Shown: piece by piece, positions 1 to 8,761 of the stretch
How positions within the stretch are numbered: the stretch's first letter is position 1
Layout: each line of letters starts with the position of its first letter
NCBI GenBank assembly: GCA_017620205.1
Contig: JAFZQX010000028.1
Location: 1-44,733, forward strand
DNA: 44,733 bases
Direction of reading: 5' to 3'
Origin: Clostridia bacterium
GTDB taxonomy: Bacteria; Bacillota; Clostridia; UMGS1883; UMGS1540
Translations under genes and position numbers: made by a program
The notes under the pieces: generated by a model
What the model was told of the DNA's origin: nothing
Seen by the model: only the letters and a program-made list of their open reading frames with translations
Database searches by the model: none

Positions 1-501
1 GAAGAAGTTTCTGTCAATATTGCTTTTGATACAGCCGTGTGTGCCGACGGAAACGGTTTTGTTTTTTTCTATGCCGTTAAAGCAAAATTCATAGGTGCGT
101 TCATCGTTAAATCTTACATTTGGAATAACCTCTATGCCGCTGCGCTGAAGCCAAACAGCTAATGCTCTGCCTCTGTATGTATTCCATATCTGCATGGGAA
201 GAGGCATGTTTCTGTATAAACTGAAGTCCGGAGAAATAACACCCTTGAATTTTTTCAGCTTATTCAAATACTGTTTTGGGTTATTCCATAATCTTTCAAA
301 GTATTTGTCATGCTCGTAAAATACAACCCAACAGTCATAGTCGCTGAACGCTTTTGACATTGCCTTTGAAAATGTAACGACTTTGCACGGCAGTTTATCG
401 CTTGTTTTTACTTTTGGCATTTCAAAATAACCGTCATAGTCGGCGCCCTGCACTAAAAATGCATGGAATACATCATAATTATTAAATTGGCCATCTTTCA
501 T
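1..501 (-). CDS. DUF4417 family protein, 3' end cut by window edge
   Basis: The frame is open from an ATG at 501 to the window edge, giving the first 167 residues. Recognisable stretches are SPDFSLYRNMPLPMQIWNTY near residue 85, then GRALAVWLQR, RFNDERTYEFCF and GTHGCIKSN, which I recall as the conserved core of DUF4417. That family is common in phages, plasmids and integrative elements of Firmicutes; its biochemical role is not known to me. A ribosome binding site (CAGGAGGG) lies about 12 nt upstream of the ATG. The gene points away from tRNA-Lys, from which it is separated by repeated tRNA 3'-end fragments. That placement and the family's usual company suggest it belongs to an integrated element, which is inference. 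Family assignment is fairly secure; the C-terminus is not visible. Confidence 0.8.
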   Translation of the reverse strand, partial: MKDGQFNNYDVFHAFLVQGADYDGYFEMPKVKTSDKLPCKVVTFSKAMSKAFSDYDCWVVFYEHDKYFERLWNNPKQYLNKLKKFKGVISPDFSLYRNMPLPMQIWNTYRGRALAVWLQRSGIEVIPNVRFNDERTYEFCFNGIEKNKTVSVGTHGCIKSNIDRNFF

Positions 502-520
502 ATAATGATTTACCCTCCTG

Positions 521-549
521 ATTATATTATATATTTCAGAAAAATTCAA
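521..549 (-). promoter_or_regulatory. possible SigA promoter for the DUF4417 gene
   Basis: On the minus strand TTGAAT (544-549) is followed after 17 nt by TATAAT (521-526). The match is good, but transcription would begin inside or just before the ribosome binding site, so the true -10 may be the overlapping TATAAT at 526-531 with another -35. A 17-nt near-palindrome (563-579) lies just upstream. Confidence 0.4.
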
Positions 550-744
550 CGCCTTTTCTTATAACAAGCAAATTGCTTGTTTCAAAAAAGTGTACCTCCA
601 TGCCCCCAAGATGGGGGTCAGGGGGTTATGCGATGAAAACACTTTTCTTAAATATATAATGCATCATTTTCGCACTGACAAACAATGGTCAAAATAATGG
701 ACAATAATGGACAAAAGCAGTTTTTGAGGAAAAATAAAAAGCCC

Positions 745-772
745 TATAAACCGCGTGGTTATGCGGTTTATA
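745..772. other. hairpin left of a tRNA-Lys 3'-end copy
   Basis: A 10-bp perfect inverted repeat (745-754 with 763-772, 8-nt loop) stands 12 nt left of a 14-nt copy of the tRNA-Lys 3' end. Read on the minus strand it could end transcription as the A-rich block at 730-740 becomes U-rich RNA. The rest of 580-745 holds no gene I can support. It contains a tandem ATAATGGACA pair near 695-712 and a short C5/G5 hairpin at 603-617. Confidence 0.5.
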
Positions 773-784
773 AGACTTTGGAAA

Positions 785-798
785 TGGTGCGCCATCAG
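785..798 (-). repeat. tRNA-Lys 3'-end fragment, outer copy
   Basis: The 14 bases TGGTGCGCCATCAG are identical to 1120-1133, the last 14 bases (including CCA) of the tRNA-Lys gene on the minus strand. There is no anticodon arm or 5' half nearby, so this is a fragment and not a tRNA. The next 3'-end copy starts 124 bp away at 913. The pattern resembles an attachment-site remnant. Confidence 0.75.
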
Positions 799-912
799 AC
801 GAGGGCGCTTGGCAAAATAGTCCTGCGGACTGTTTTGTAGCCCGAGAGTCCCTGCGAGGCGAAAACGAGCATGCGAAGTTTGAGCCCGTCGAACGATAGT
901 GAGAAAGCGCAC

Positions 913-1123
913 GCGCCATCAGGGACGCATCTTGCTTCGCAATCTGCACTGCTTGGCGACCGAAAGCCGAGGCTTTCAGCACCCGCCTGCGCACCACTCA
1001 CCTAAAAAACAGTCCCCCGGACTGTTTTTCTTAACGGTTCGTGCCCCCTCGGGGTGCGAGTCCCAGATGGGTAACCGCACGCAAAAAAAACAGCTACCCG
1101 AATCGGGTAGCTGTTTTTTTGGT
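913..1123 (-). repeat. 211-bp multi-hairpin unit bounded by tRNA-Lys 3'-end copies
   Basis: The unit begins with GCGCCATCAGGGAC (913-926), identical to 1124-1137 inside the tRNA 3' arm, so the spacing from copy to copy is 211 bp. Within it lie hairpins at 932-942, 962-977, 1005-1029, 1041-1057 and 1062-1071, then the tRNA terminator. The linker GCTTGGCGACCGAAA at 951-965 and the series of hairpins recur in the 212-bp unit beside tRNA-Ser (44461-44672), with changed but still paired stems. Open frames here are antisense noise over structured DNA. Confidence 0.7.
1082..1119 (-). terminator. Rho-independent terminator of tRNA-Lys
   Basis: A perfect 10-bp stem (1091-1100 with 1104-1113, loop AAT) is flanked by A and T runs on both sides. 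It begins immediately after the encoded CCA of the tRNA on the minus strand and could work in both directions. Confidence 0.85.
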
Positions 1124-1195
1124 GCGCCATCAGGGACTCGAACCCGGGACCCACTGATTAAGAGTCAGTTGCTCTACCAACTGAGCTAATGGCGC
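1120..1195 (-). tRNA. tRNA-Lys (anticodon CTT)
   Basis: A 76-nt gene with CCA encoded. The acceptor stem is GCGCCAT paired with ATGGCGC, the discriminator is A, the D arm is GCTCAGTTGGTAGAGC, the anticodon stem is ACTGA/TCAGT with loop CTCTTAA (anticodon CTT), and the T arm contains GGTTCGAGTCC. It stands upstream of and divergent from the gat cluster. Fragments of its 3' end recur at 785-798 and 913-926. Confidence 0.97.
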
Positions 1196-1284
1196 ATTTA
1201 TAAGCGACTTTGATAGTTTAGCATAAAAAGCTGATTTTGTCAACAGTTTTTCCTAAAAAAAATACGATTTTTTGTAAATTTAAC

Positions 1285-1313
1285 TTGATATTGTCTTTTG
1301 TTTGTTATATAAT
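1285..1313 (+). promoter_or_regulatory. SigA promoter of the gatCAB cluster
   Basis: TTGATA (1285-1290), a 17-nt spacer and TATAAT (1308-1313), a near-consensus vegetative promoter. Transcription would start near 1320 and leave a leader of about 135 nt before gatC. Confidence 0.8.
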
Positions 1314-1400
1314 AAACGCAAACATGTTTTGAAACTCTTTGGGGTTTCAATTTATGCGTTTATTGAATCTGTGTGAAACAAACCCGACAAGCGGGTTTGT
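1311..1400 (+). promoter_or_regulatory. structured leader upstream of gatC
   Basis: A 10-bp perfect inverted repeat (1311-1320 with 1354-1363) encloses a 7-bp hairpin (TTGAAAC with GTTTCAA). It is followed by a second hairpin at about 1378-1400 (ACAAACCCG with CGGGTTTGT). No T-box signature, U-tract or known riboswitch core is seen. The outer arm overlaps the -10/start region, so part of it may be a DNA site and not RNA. Confidence 0.4.
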
Positions 1401-1454
1401 ACTTATGATTTAATAGAATAAGTTTATTATAGTTTAGTGTAATTGGAGGTTCCT

Positions 1455-1742
1455 ATGAGCATTACAATTAAGGAAATTGAACATCTTGCAAAGCTTGCAA
1501 GGCTTAATCTTTCCGATGAAGAAAAGGAGAGACTTACCGGTGAAATGAGTGGTATTCTGGATTTTGCACACAAACTCAATGAGCTTGATGTTTCCGATAT
1601 TTCTCCTACAATGCATGTTGGCGCGGACTCAAACGTTTTCCGTGAAGACGTTGCGCGTGAGTCTTATCCCACATCCGAAATCTTGAGAAACGCGGCAGAA
1701 GCGGACGAAGGCTGCTTCCTCGTGCCGAAAACAGTTGAATAG
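1455..1742 (+). CDS. gatC: Asp/Glu-tRNA(Asn/Gln) amidotransferase subunit C
   Basis: A 95-residue protein beginning [20 protein letters not shown], the standard GatC N-terminus. GatC wraps around and stabilises the GatA-GatB complex, which converts Glu-tRNA(Gln) and Asp-tRNA(Asn) to the correctly charged tRNAs in the cytoplasm. The ATG at 1455 is chosen because GGAGG lies at 1446-1450. An in-frame TTG at 1443 sits at the edge of that ribosome binding site and cannot use it. It is the first gene of the cluster and ends 11 bp before gatA. Confidence 0.95.
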   Translation: MSITIKEIEHLAKLARLNLSDEEKERLTGEMSGILDFAHKLNELDVSDISPTMHVGADSNVFREDVARESYPTSEILRNAAEADEGCFLVPKTVE

Positions 1743-1753
1743 GAGGAAGAAGA

Positions 1754-3223
1754 ATGAGTAATTTATATGAGCTTACCGCGCACGAACTCGCGGACAAGCT
1801 GGCTAAAAAAGAAGTGTCCTCTGCCGAAATATGCGAAAATCAGTTTAAACGTATTGATGAAGTTGAGGGCGACGTTGAGGGCTATATAACGGTGCTTCAT
1901 GACGAAGCTATGGCAAAAGCAAAAGAAATTGATACAAAGCGCGCAGCAGGGGAGCGTCTTTCGCCTCTCGCGGGTATTCCGATTGCCGTTAAAGATAATA
2001 TCTGCACAAAGGATATAAAGACAACGTGCGCTTCGCACATGCTCTATAACTTTGTGCCGCCGTATAACGCAACGGTTTCCGAAAAGATTTCGGACCTTGT
2101 CATTATCGGCAAAACAAACATGGACGAATTCGCTATGGGTTCTTCAACTGAGAATTCATACTTTAAAAAGACTAAAAACCCATATAACCTCGGCTGTGTG
2201 CCGGGCGGCTCTTCGGGCGGCAGCGCGGCTGTTGTGTCTGCCGACGAAGCAATTATCGCTCTCGGCAGCGATACGGGCGGTTCTATCCGTCAGCCCGCGT
2301 CCTTCTGCGGCGTTGTAGGCTTTAAGCCTACATACGGCAGAGTTTCGCGTTTCGGTCTTGTGGCGTTCGCGTCATCTCTTGACCAGATAGGTCCGTTTAC
2401 AAAGGATGTAGAAGACTGCGCATTGCTTTTAAATCAGATAACGGGACATGACGTAAAAGACTCAACCTCTTTAAACGTGCCCGATGAAGATTTTACTCAG
2501 TATTTAAATGCCGACATAAAAGGCATGAAAATCGGTATTCCGAAAGAATACATGGGCGAAGGCATAAGCGAAGAAGTGAGAAATGCTGTGCTCTCTGCCG
2601 CAAAGCTTTATGAAAGCATGGGCGCGGAGGTTGAGCAGTGTTCGCTTCCCATGACGCCTTATGCTCTCGCGGCTTACTACATGATCTCTTCCGCTGAGGC
2701 AAGCTCAAACCTCGCAAGATACGACGGTATCCGTTTCGGTTTCCGCGCTAAAGACTGCAAGGACCTTGAGGACGTTTACTTTAAGACAAGAAGCGAAGGC
2801 TTCGGCAAGGAAGTTAAAAGACGAATAATGCTCGGAACTTTCGTTTTAAGCTCCGGCTATTACGATGCTTATTATAAAAAGGCACAGCAGGTAAGAACGC
2901 TTATCCGCGAAGACTTCGGCAAAGCGTTTGAAAAATATGATTTGCTTTTGGCGCCGACAGCTCCCGACACGGCTTGGAAGTTTGGCGAAAAGAGCGCAGA
3001 CCCCGTTCAGATGTACGCGGCTGATATTTGTACAGTTTCTTTAAACATCGCGGGTCTCCCGGGTATGTCGTTCCCGTTTGCACTCGACAAAAACGGTTTG
3101 CCGATAGGCGTTCAGCTTATAGGCAAAGCTATGCACGACGGCGATATTATCCGCGCGGGATATGCTCTTGAGAAAAACAGCGCTTATACAAAAACAAAAC
3201 CCCAGCTGGGAGGTGCAAACTAA
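1754..3223 (+). CDS. gatA: Asp/Glu-tRNA(Asn/Gln) amidotransferase subunit A
   Basis: A 489-residue amidase-signature enzyme, the usual GatA length. It frees ammonia from glutamine for the GatB kinase/transamidase site. The Lys-Ser-Ser triad is visible: Lys80 in IAVKDNI, the cis-Ser near 154 in [10 protein letters not shown], and the nucleophile Ser177 in [12 protein letters not shown]. The start ATG follows AGGAGG. Its TAA stop shares one base with the gatB ATG (TAATG), which points to translational coupling and matched subunit amounts. Confidence 0.97.
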   Translation: MSNLYELTAHELADKLAKKEVSSAEICENQFKRIDEVEGDVEGYITVLHDEAMAKAKEIDTKRAAGERLSPLAGIPIAVKDNICTKDIKTTCASHMLYNFVPPYNATVSEKISDLVIIGKTNMDEFAMGSSTENSYFKKTKNPYNLGCVPGGSSGGSAAVVSADEAIIALGSDTGGSIRQPASFCGVVGFKPTYGRVSRFGLVAFASSLDQIGPFTKDVEDCALLLNQITGHDVKDSTSLNVPDEDFTQYLNADIKGMKIGIPKEYMGEGISEEVRNAVLSAAKLYESMGAEVEQCSLPMTPYALAAYYMISSAEASSNLARYDGIRFGFRAKDCKDLEDVYFKTRSEGFGKEVKRRIMLGTFVLSSGYYDAYYKKAQQVRTLIREDFGKAFEKYDLLLAPTAPDTAWKFGEKSADPVQMYAADICTVSLNIAGLPGMSFPFALDKNGLPIGVQLIGKAMHDGDIIRAGYALEKNSAYTKTKPQLGGAN

Positions 3224-4656
3224 TGAAATACGAAACCGTCATAGGTCTTGAAATACACGCAGAACTTGCGACAAATACTAAAATCTACTGCAGCTGTGCA
3301 AACGAATTCGGCGGCGAGGAAAACACACGCTGCTGTCCCGTTTGTATAGGTCTGCCGGGCGTTTTACCGGTACTTAACAAAAAGGTTGTTGAATACTGCA
3401 TCAAAGCGGGTCTTGCCATGAACTGTGAGATATCGCACTTCTCAAAGCAGGACAGAAAGAACTATTTCTATCCCGACCTTCCCAAGGCATATCAGATTTC
3501 ACAGTTTGACCTGCCTATATGCAAAAACGGCTATGTGCCGATAGAAACGAAAAACGGAACTAAAAATATAGGTTTAACGCGTATTCATATAGAAGAAGAC
3601 GCAGGTAAGCTTATGCACGCGGAGTTTGGCGACTATTCGCGCGTTGACTATAACCGCGGCGGCGTTCCGCTTATAGAAATCGTTTCGGAGCCCGATATGA
3701 GCTCTCCCGAAGAAGCTTTGGCGTTTTTAGAGAGCGTTCGCGCAATCCTCAAGTGCGTCGGCGTTTCGGACTGCAAAATGCAGGAAGGCTCGCTCCGCTG
3801 CGATATAAACCTTTCAATCCGTCCCGAAGGACAGAAGGAATTCGGCATAAGAAGCGAACACAAAAACGTAAACTCTTTCTCTGCGGCATACAGAGCTATG
3901 CAGTACGAAGAAAAGAGACAGAAAGCCGTGCTTGACGCAGGCGGCGTTATAGAACAGGAAACAAGACGTTGGGACGACGTTAAAGGCGTTTCAACCATAA
4001 TGAGAACAAAAGAAGAAGCACAGGACTACAGATACTTCCCCGAACCCGATTTAATGCCCGTTATAATCTCGGACGAATGGGTTGAGGAAATCAGAAAGAC
4101 TCTGCCTGAGCTTCCGAAAGAAAAATTTGCAAGATACACGGGCGAACTCGGCCTCTCCGATTACGACGCGGGACTTTTAAGCGGCAATACGGGCCTTGCA
4201 AATCTCTTTGACAGCAGTATAGAAAACGGCGCGGGCGCGAAAGAAAGCGCAAACTGGATTTTGGGCGATATTTCAAAAGAGCTTAATGAAAGAAATATGG
4301 AAGCCGACGATATCCCGTTTGACGGCGCGGCTTTAGCAGAGCTTATCGCGCTTATCGGAAAAGGTACAATAAGCGGCACGATAGCTAAAAAAGTTCTTCC
4401 CGTTATGTTTGAAGAAAACAAAAAGCCTTCCGTTATAGTTGAGGAAAAAGGCCTTGTACAGATAACGGACGAAGGCGCTATAAAGAAAATAGTTGAAGAA
4501 GTTATTGCGGCAAATCCGCAGGCAGTTTCGGACTTTAAAGTGGGCAAGAAGCAGGCTATGGGCTTCTTGACAGGTCAGATAATGCGTGCTTCAAAAGGCA
4601 AGGCAAACCCCGCGGCAGTAAACAAACTGCTCTCCGAAATACTTCCTACACTCTAA
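3223..4656 (+). CDS. gatB: Asp/Glu-tRNA(Asn/Gln) amidotransferase subunit B
   Basis: A 477-residue GatB. It binds the mischarged tRNA, activates the Glu/Asp side chain with ATP and transfers ammonia delivered by GatA. The N-terminus YETVIGLEIHAELAT and the cysteine-rich CSCANEFGG and CCPVCIGLPG stretches (residues about 22-45) are typical. The HKNVNSF motif lies near residue 214, and the C-terminal YqeY-like tail ends with ASKGKANPAAVNKLL. It overlaps gatA by one base and is followed after 19 bp by purB. Confidence 0.97.
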   Translation: MKYETVIGLEIHAELATNTKIYCSCANEFGGEENTRCCPVCIGLPGVLPVLNKKVVEYCIKAGLAMNCEISHFSKQDRKNYFYPDLPKAYQISQFDLPICKNGYVPIETKNGTKNIGLTRIHIEEDAGKLMHAEFGDYSRVDYNRGGVPLIEIVSEPDMSSPEEALAFLESVRAILKCVGVSDCKMQEGSLRCDINLSIRPEGQKEFGIRSEHKNVNSFSAAYRAMQYEEKRQKAVLDAGGVIEQETRRWDDVKGVSTIMRTKEEAQDYRYFPEPDLMPVIISDEWVEEIRKTLPELPKEKFARYTGELGLSDYDAGLLSGNTGLANLFDSSIENGAGAKESANWILGDISKELNERNMEADDIPFDGAALAELIALIGKGTISGTIAKKVLPVMFEENKKPSVIVEEKGLVQITDEGAIKKIVEEVIAANPQAVSDFKVGKKQAMGFLTGQIMRASKGKANPAAVNKLLSEILPTL

Positions 4657-4675
4657 ACCGAAAGGAATTATCAAA

Positions 4676-6106
4676 ATGAACGATACGTATGAAAGCCCTT
4701 TAAGTTCGCGCTACGCAAGCCATGAAATGAAATATCTCTTTTCTCCCGATAAGAAATTCAAAACATGGAGAAAGCTTTGGATCGCGCTTGCGGAGGCGGA
4801 GCATGAGCTCGGTCTGCCCGTAACTCAGGAGCAGATAGACGAACTTAAAGCAAACGCGGACGATATAAATTATGACGTTGCGAAGGCGCGCGAAAAAGAG
4901 GTTCGCCACGATGTTATGAGCCACGTTTATGCATACGGCATGCAGTGCCCAAAGGCAAAACCGATTATCCACCTTGGCGCTACAAGCTGCTACGTCGGCG
5001 ATAACACTGACCTCATTATTATGCACGAAGGCCTTCTGCTTATAAGAAAGAAGCTTATAAGCGTTATAGCAAGCCTCTCTAAGTTTGCGGACAAATATAA
5101 AGAACTGCCGACAATGGGCTTTACACATTTTCAGCCCGCGCAGCTTACAACGGTAGGAAAGCGCGCATGCCTCTGGATTCAGGAGCTTTTAATGGATTTA
5201 GAAGAGCTTGACTTTGTAATAAGCACCGTAAAGCTTCTCGGCTCAAAGGGCACAACGGGTACGCAGGCAAGCTTTTTGGAGCTTTTCCATGGCGACCATG
5301 AAAAGGTTAAAAAGCTTGATAAGCTTATTGCCGAAAAGATGGGCTTTGACAAGGTTTTCCCCGTATCGGGACAGACGTATCCGAGAAAATTTGACAGCCG
5401 CGTTTTAAACGTTTTAAGCGCAATCGCACAGTCGGCATATAAGTTCGGAAACGATTTAAGACTTTTACAGAACTTAAAAGAAATAGAAGAGCCGTTTGAG
5501 AAAAAACAAATTGGCTCATCGGCTATGGCGTATAAGAGAAACCCGATGCGAAGCGAAAGAATTTGCTCGCTCGCAAGATATGTCATCTCTTCCGCTTTAA
5601 ACCCCGCTATAACAGCTTCAACGCAGTGGTTTGAAAGAACGCTTGACGATTCCGCAAACAAACGCCTCTGTGTTCCCGAAAGCTTTTTGGCGGTTGACGC
5701 TATACTTTCTATTTACTTAAACGTAACAAGCGGACTTGTCGTATACGATAAGGTTATTACGGCGCGCATCATGCGCGAGCTTCCGTTTATGGCAACCGAG
5801 AATATAATGATGAACGCGGTGCTCCGCGGCGGCGACAGACAGGCGCTTCACGAAAAGATACGTGTGCACTCAATGGCGGCGGGCGCAGTCGTCAAGGAGC
5901 AGGGCGGAGAAAACGATCTCTTAGAGAGAATTGCGGCGGACAAAGATTTCGGCTTAACCCTCCGGGAGCTTCAGGGCATTATGAACCCGAGAGATTACGT
6001 AGGCCGTGCGCCCGAACAGACGGCGGAATTCCTCGCGGAATTCGTAAACCCCGTTCTGGAAGCCAATAAAGACGATATCGTTTTGACGGAAGAACTTTCC
6101 GTTTAA
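4676..6106 (+). CDS. purB: Adenylosuccinate lyase, long ADSL type
   Basis: A 476-residue fumarase/aspartase-superfamily lyase. It cleaves adenylosuccinate to AMP and SAICAR to AICAR, each with release of fumarate. The signature GSSAMAYKRNPMRSER lies near residue 282. Other landmarks are HLGATSCYVGDNTDL, GFTHFQPAQLTTVGKR and QWFERTLDDSANKR. From memory these match the long vertebrate-type ADSL closely, unlike the roughly 430-residue Bacillus PurB. The signature Pro common elsewhere is Ala here. The start ATG follows GAAAGGA. It lies between gatB and valS in the same direction, so it is probably co-transcribed, separate from other purine genes. Confidence 0.95.
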   Translation: MNDTYESPLSSRYASHEMKYLFSPDKKFKTWRKLWIALAEAEHELGLPVTQEQIDELKANADDINYDVAKAREKEVRHDVMSHVYAYGMQCPKAKPIIHLGATSCYVGDNTDLIIMHEGLLLIRKKLISVIASLSKFADKYKELPTMGFTHFQPAQLTTVGKRACLWIQELLMDLEELDFVISTVKLLGSKGTTGTQASFLELFHGDHEKVKKLDKLIAEKMGFDKVFPVSGQTYPRKFDSRVLNVLSAIAQSAYKFGNDLRLLQNLKEIEEPFEKKQIGSSAMAYKRNPMRSERICSLARYVISSALNPAITASTQWFERTLDDSANKRLCVPESFLAVDAILSIYLNVTSGLVVYDKVITARIMRELPFMATENIMMNAVLRGGDRQALHEKIRVHSMAAGAVVKEQGGENDLLERIAADKDFGLTLRELQGIMNPRDYVGRAPEQTAEFLAEFVNPVLEANKDDIVLTEELSV

Positions 6107-6135
6107 TATATTAGATAGTTTAGTAGGTGATTTTC

Positions 6136-8751
6136 TTGAATACAAATTTGGAAAAGACATATAATCCGTCCGATATAGAGGACAGATTATACGAAAAATG
6201 GGTTTCAAACGGTTACTTTAAGGCTACACCCGATAAAAACAAAAAACCGTTTTCAATAGTTATCCCGCCCCCGAACGTAACAGGTCAGCTTCACATGGGC
6301 CACGCCCTTGACGAAACGCTGCAGGACATTCTTGTCCGCTTTAAAAGAATGCAGGGCTACAGCGCGCTTTGGGTACCGGGTACGGACCACGCGGGTATCG
6401 CAACGCAGATAAAGGTTGAGGAAAACCTCCGCGTAAACGAAGGCTTAACGCGCTATGACTTGGGCCGCGACAAGTTCCTTGAAAGAGTTTGGGACTGGAA
6501 AAATAAGTTCGGTGACAGAATTATAAACCAGCTAAAAAAACTCGGCTCTTCCTGCGATTGGGACAGAGAACGCTTTACAATGGACGAAGGCTGCTCAAAA
6601 GCGGTACGCGAAGTTTTCGTAAAGCTTTACGAAAAAGGTCTAATCTATAAAGGCCACAGAATTATAAACTGGTGTCCCTCCTGCGCAACGGCACTCTCGG
6701 ACGCCGAAGTTGAATACGGCGAACAGCAGGGACATTTCTGGCATATTAAATATCCCATTAAGGGCGAGGACGGTTATGTAACTATTGCTACAACACGTCC
6801 CGAAACGCTTCTCGGTGATACGGCAGTTGCCGTAAACCCCGAAGACGAAAGATATAAAGAACTCGTCGGCAAAACGCTTATTCTCCCGCTTGTAGGCAGA
6901 GAAATTCCCGTTATTGCGGACGAATATGTTGACAAAGAGTTTGGAACGGGCTGCGTTAAGATCACGCCCGCGCATGACCCGAACGACTTTGAAGTGGGCC
7001 TCCGTCATGATTTAGAGCAGATCAAGATGCTAAATGATGACGCCACGATAGCAAAAGGCTTCGGAAAATACAGCGGTCTTGACAGATACGAAGCAAGAAA
7101 AGTAATGGTAGAAGACCTTGAAAAAGAGGGCCTTCTCATTAAGGTTGAGGAACACGTTCATAACGTCGGCGGCTGCTACCGCTGCAAAACAACGGTTGAG
7201 CCTATTATTTCAGACCAGTGGTTTGTTAAAATGGGCCCGCTTGCCGAACCCGCGGTTGAAGTTGTTAAGAACGGCACAATTAAGTTCGTTCCCGAGCGTT
7301 TCTCAAAGATATATTTAAACTGGATGGCAAATATACACGATTGGTGTATTTCGCGTCAGCTCTGGTGGGGACACAGAATTCCCGCTTTCTACTGCGAAGA
7401 CTGCGGCGAGATGGTAGTTTCAAAAGAAGACTTAACTGTTTGTCCCAAGTGCGGCGGCAAAATGAAGCAGGATAACGACGTTCTCGATACGTGGTTCTCA
7501 TCGGCTCTCTGGCCGTTTTCAACACTCGGCTGGCCCGACAAGACGGAGGATCTCGAATATTATTACCCGACAAGCGTTTTAGTTACGGGCTACGATATAA
7601 TCTTCTTCTGGGTTGCGAGAATGATATTCTCGGGTATGGAGCACGTAGGCAAAGAGCCGTTTAAGCACGTGTTTATTCACGGCCTCGTGCGCGACAGCCA
7701 GGGCAGAAAGATGTCAAAATCTCTCGGCAACGGCGTAGACCCCTTGGAGGTTATAGAGCAGTACGGCGCGGACGCGCTCCGCTTTACCTTAGCTACAGGC
7801 AACTCACCCGGAAACGATATGAGATACTATCCCGAAAGAGTTGAAGCGTCGAGAAACTTTGCAAACAAGCTCTGGAACGCGGCAAGATTTGTTTTGATGA
7901 ATTTGAATTTAGATAAAATAGAACTGCCCCAAAATCCGCAGCTTGAAGATAAATGGATACTTTCAAAATACAATAACGTTGTCAAAGAAGTAACCGAAAA
8001 CCTTGAAAAATTTGACGTTGGTATTGCGGTTTCAAAGATATATGATTTTACATGGGACGTTTTCTGCGATTGGTATATCGAGCTTGTAAAACCGCGTCTT
8101 TACGATGAAAACTGTGAAACAAGAGTTGATGCGGAAAAAACGCTTTCATACGTTTTGCAGGGCATCTTAAAGCTTTTGCATCCGTTTATGCCTTTTGTAA
8201 CGGAAGAAATTTTCTGCGCGCTTCCCACGGGTGAAGAGAGCATTGTAATTTCAAAATGGCCCGAATACTCGGATAAGCTCGTATTCACCGAAGAAGAAAA
8301 CGATATGAGCGTTATCTGCGAAGCTATCCGCGGTCTTCGTAACATAAGAGCAGAGAGAAATATTCCGCCGTCAAAGAAATCAAGACTTATCGTGGTTACG
8401 GAAAACGCAGAGCTTTTCCAAAAGGGCATAAGCTTCTTCCAAAAGCTTGCGTCTGCTTCGGAAGTTGAAATTACAAGCGTAAAACCCGAAGAAAACGCAA
8501 TTTCCGTTATCGCACCCGGCGCGGAACTTTTACTGCCACTCGATGAACTCGTTGACAAAGAAAAAGAAACGGAAAGACTTTTAAAGGAAAAGAAAAACCT
8601 TGAAGGCGAGATTAAGCGAAGCGAAGGCAAGCTTTCAAATCAGGGCTTTTTAGCTAAAGCTCCGCAGAAGCTTATCGATGAAGAGAAGGCAAAATACGAA
8701 AAATACAAAGAAATGTATCAAAAGGTTTGTGAAAGCCTTAATAATATGTAG
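6136..8751 (+). CDS. valS: Valyl-tRNA synthetase
   Basis: A class I aminoacyl-tRNA synthetase of 871 residues from the chosen start. The ATP-binding HIGH motif appears as [11 protein letters not shown] and the KMSKS loop as [11 protein letters not shown]. Two zinc-binding Cys clusters (CEDCGE and CPKCGG) lie between them. An editing domain fills the middle with [18 protein letters not shown], and the C-terminal arm is a charged coiled coil ([20 protein letters not shown]). The start is taken as TTG at 6136, 5 nt after AGGTGA. An upstream in-frame GTG at 6127 is part of that ribosome binding site. Confidence 0.96.
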   Translation: MNTNLEKTYNPSDIEDRLYEKWVSNGYFKATPDKNKKPFSIVIPPPNVTGQLHMGHALDETLQDILVRFKRMQGYSALWVPGTDHAGIATQIKVEENLRVNEGLTRYDLGRDKFLERVWDWKNKFGDRIINQLKKLGSSCDWDRERFTMDEGCSKAVREVFVKLYEKGLIYKGHRIINWCPSCATALSDAEVEYGEQQGHFWHIKYPIKGEDGYVTIATTRPETLLGDTAVAVNPEDERYKELVGKTLILPLVGREIPVIADEYVDKEFGTGCVKITPAHDPNDFEVGLRHDLEQIKMLNDDATIAKGFGKYSGLDRYEARKVMVEDLEKEGLLIKVEEHVHNVGGCYRCKTTVEPIISDQWFVKMGPLAEPAVEVVKNGTIKFVPERFSKIYLNWMANIHDWCISRQLWWGHRIPAFYCEDCGEMVVSKEDLTVCPKCGGKMKQDNDVLDTWFSSALWPFSTLGWPDKTEDLEYYYPTSVLVTGYDIIFFWVARMIFSGMEHVGKEPFKHVFIHGLVRDSQGRKMSKSLGNGVDPLEVIEQYGADALRFTLATGNSPGNDMRYYPERVEASRNFANKLWNAARFVLMNLNLDKIELPQNPQLEDKWILSKYNNVVKEVTENLEKFDVGIAVSKIYDFTWDVFCDWYIELVKPRLYDENCETRVDAEKTLSYVLQGILKLLHPFMPFVTEEIFCALPTGEESIVISKWPEYSDKLVFTEEENDMSVICEAIRGLRNIRAERNIPPSKKSRLIVVTENAELFQKGISFFQKLASASEVEITSVKPEENAISVIAPGAELLLPLDELVDKEKETERLLKEKKNLEGEIKRSEGKLSNQGFLAKAPQKLIDEEKAKYEKYKEMYQKVCESLNNM

Positions 8752-8761
8752 GTGAAAAAAA

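Noticed and set aside
603-617. C5/G5 hairpin as a terminator
   Set aside because: Short stem without a T run on either side; probably incidental.
899-1189. Open frame of 96 residues crossing the tRNA-Lys region
   Set aside because: It is antisense to the tRNA and its hairpins; the C-terminus SGTRTRDPLIKSQLL is the well-known spurious translation of a tRNA-Lys complement.
1311-1454. T-box or known riboswitch before gatC
   Set aside because: No T-box core (AGGGTGGNACCGCG), no specifier loop and no terminator/antiterminator pair; left as an unnamed structured leader.
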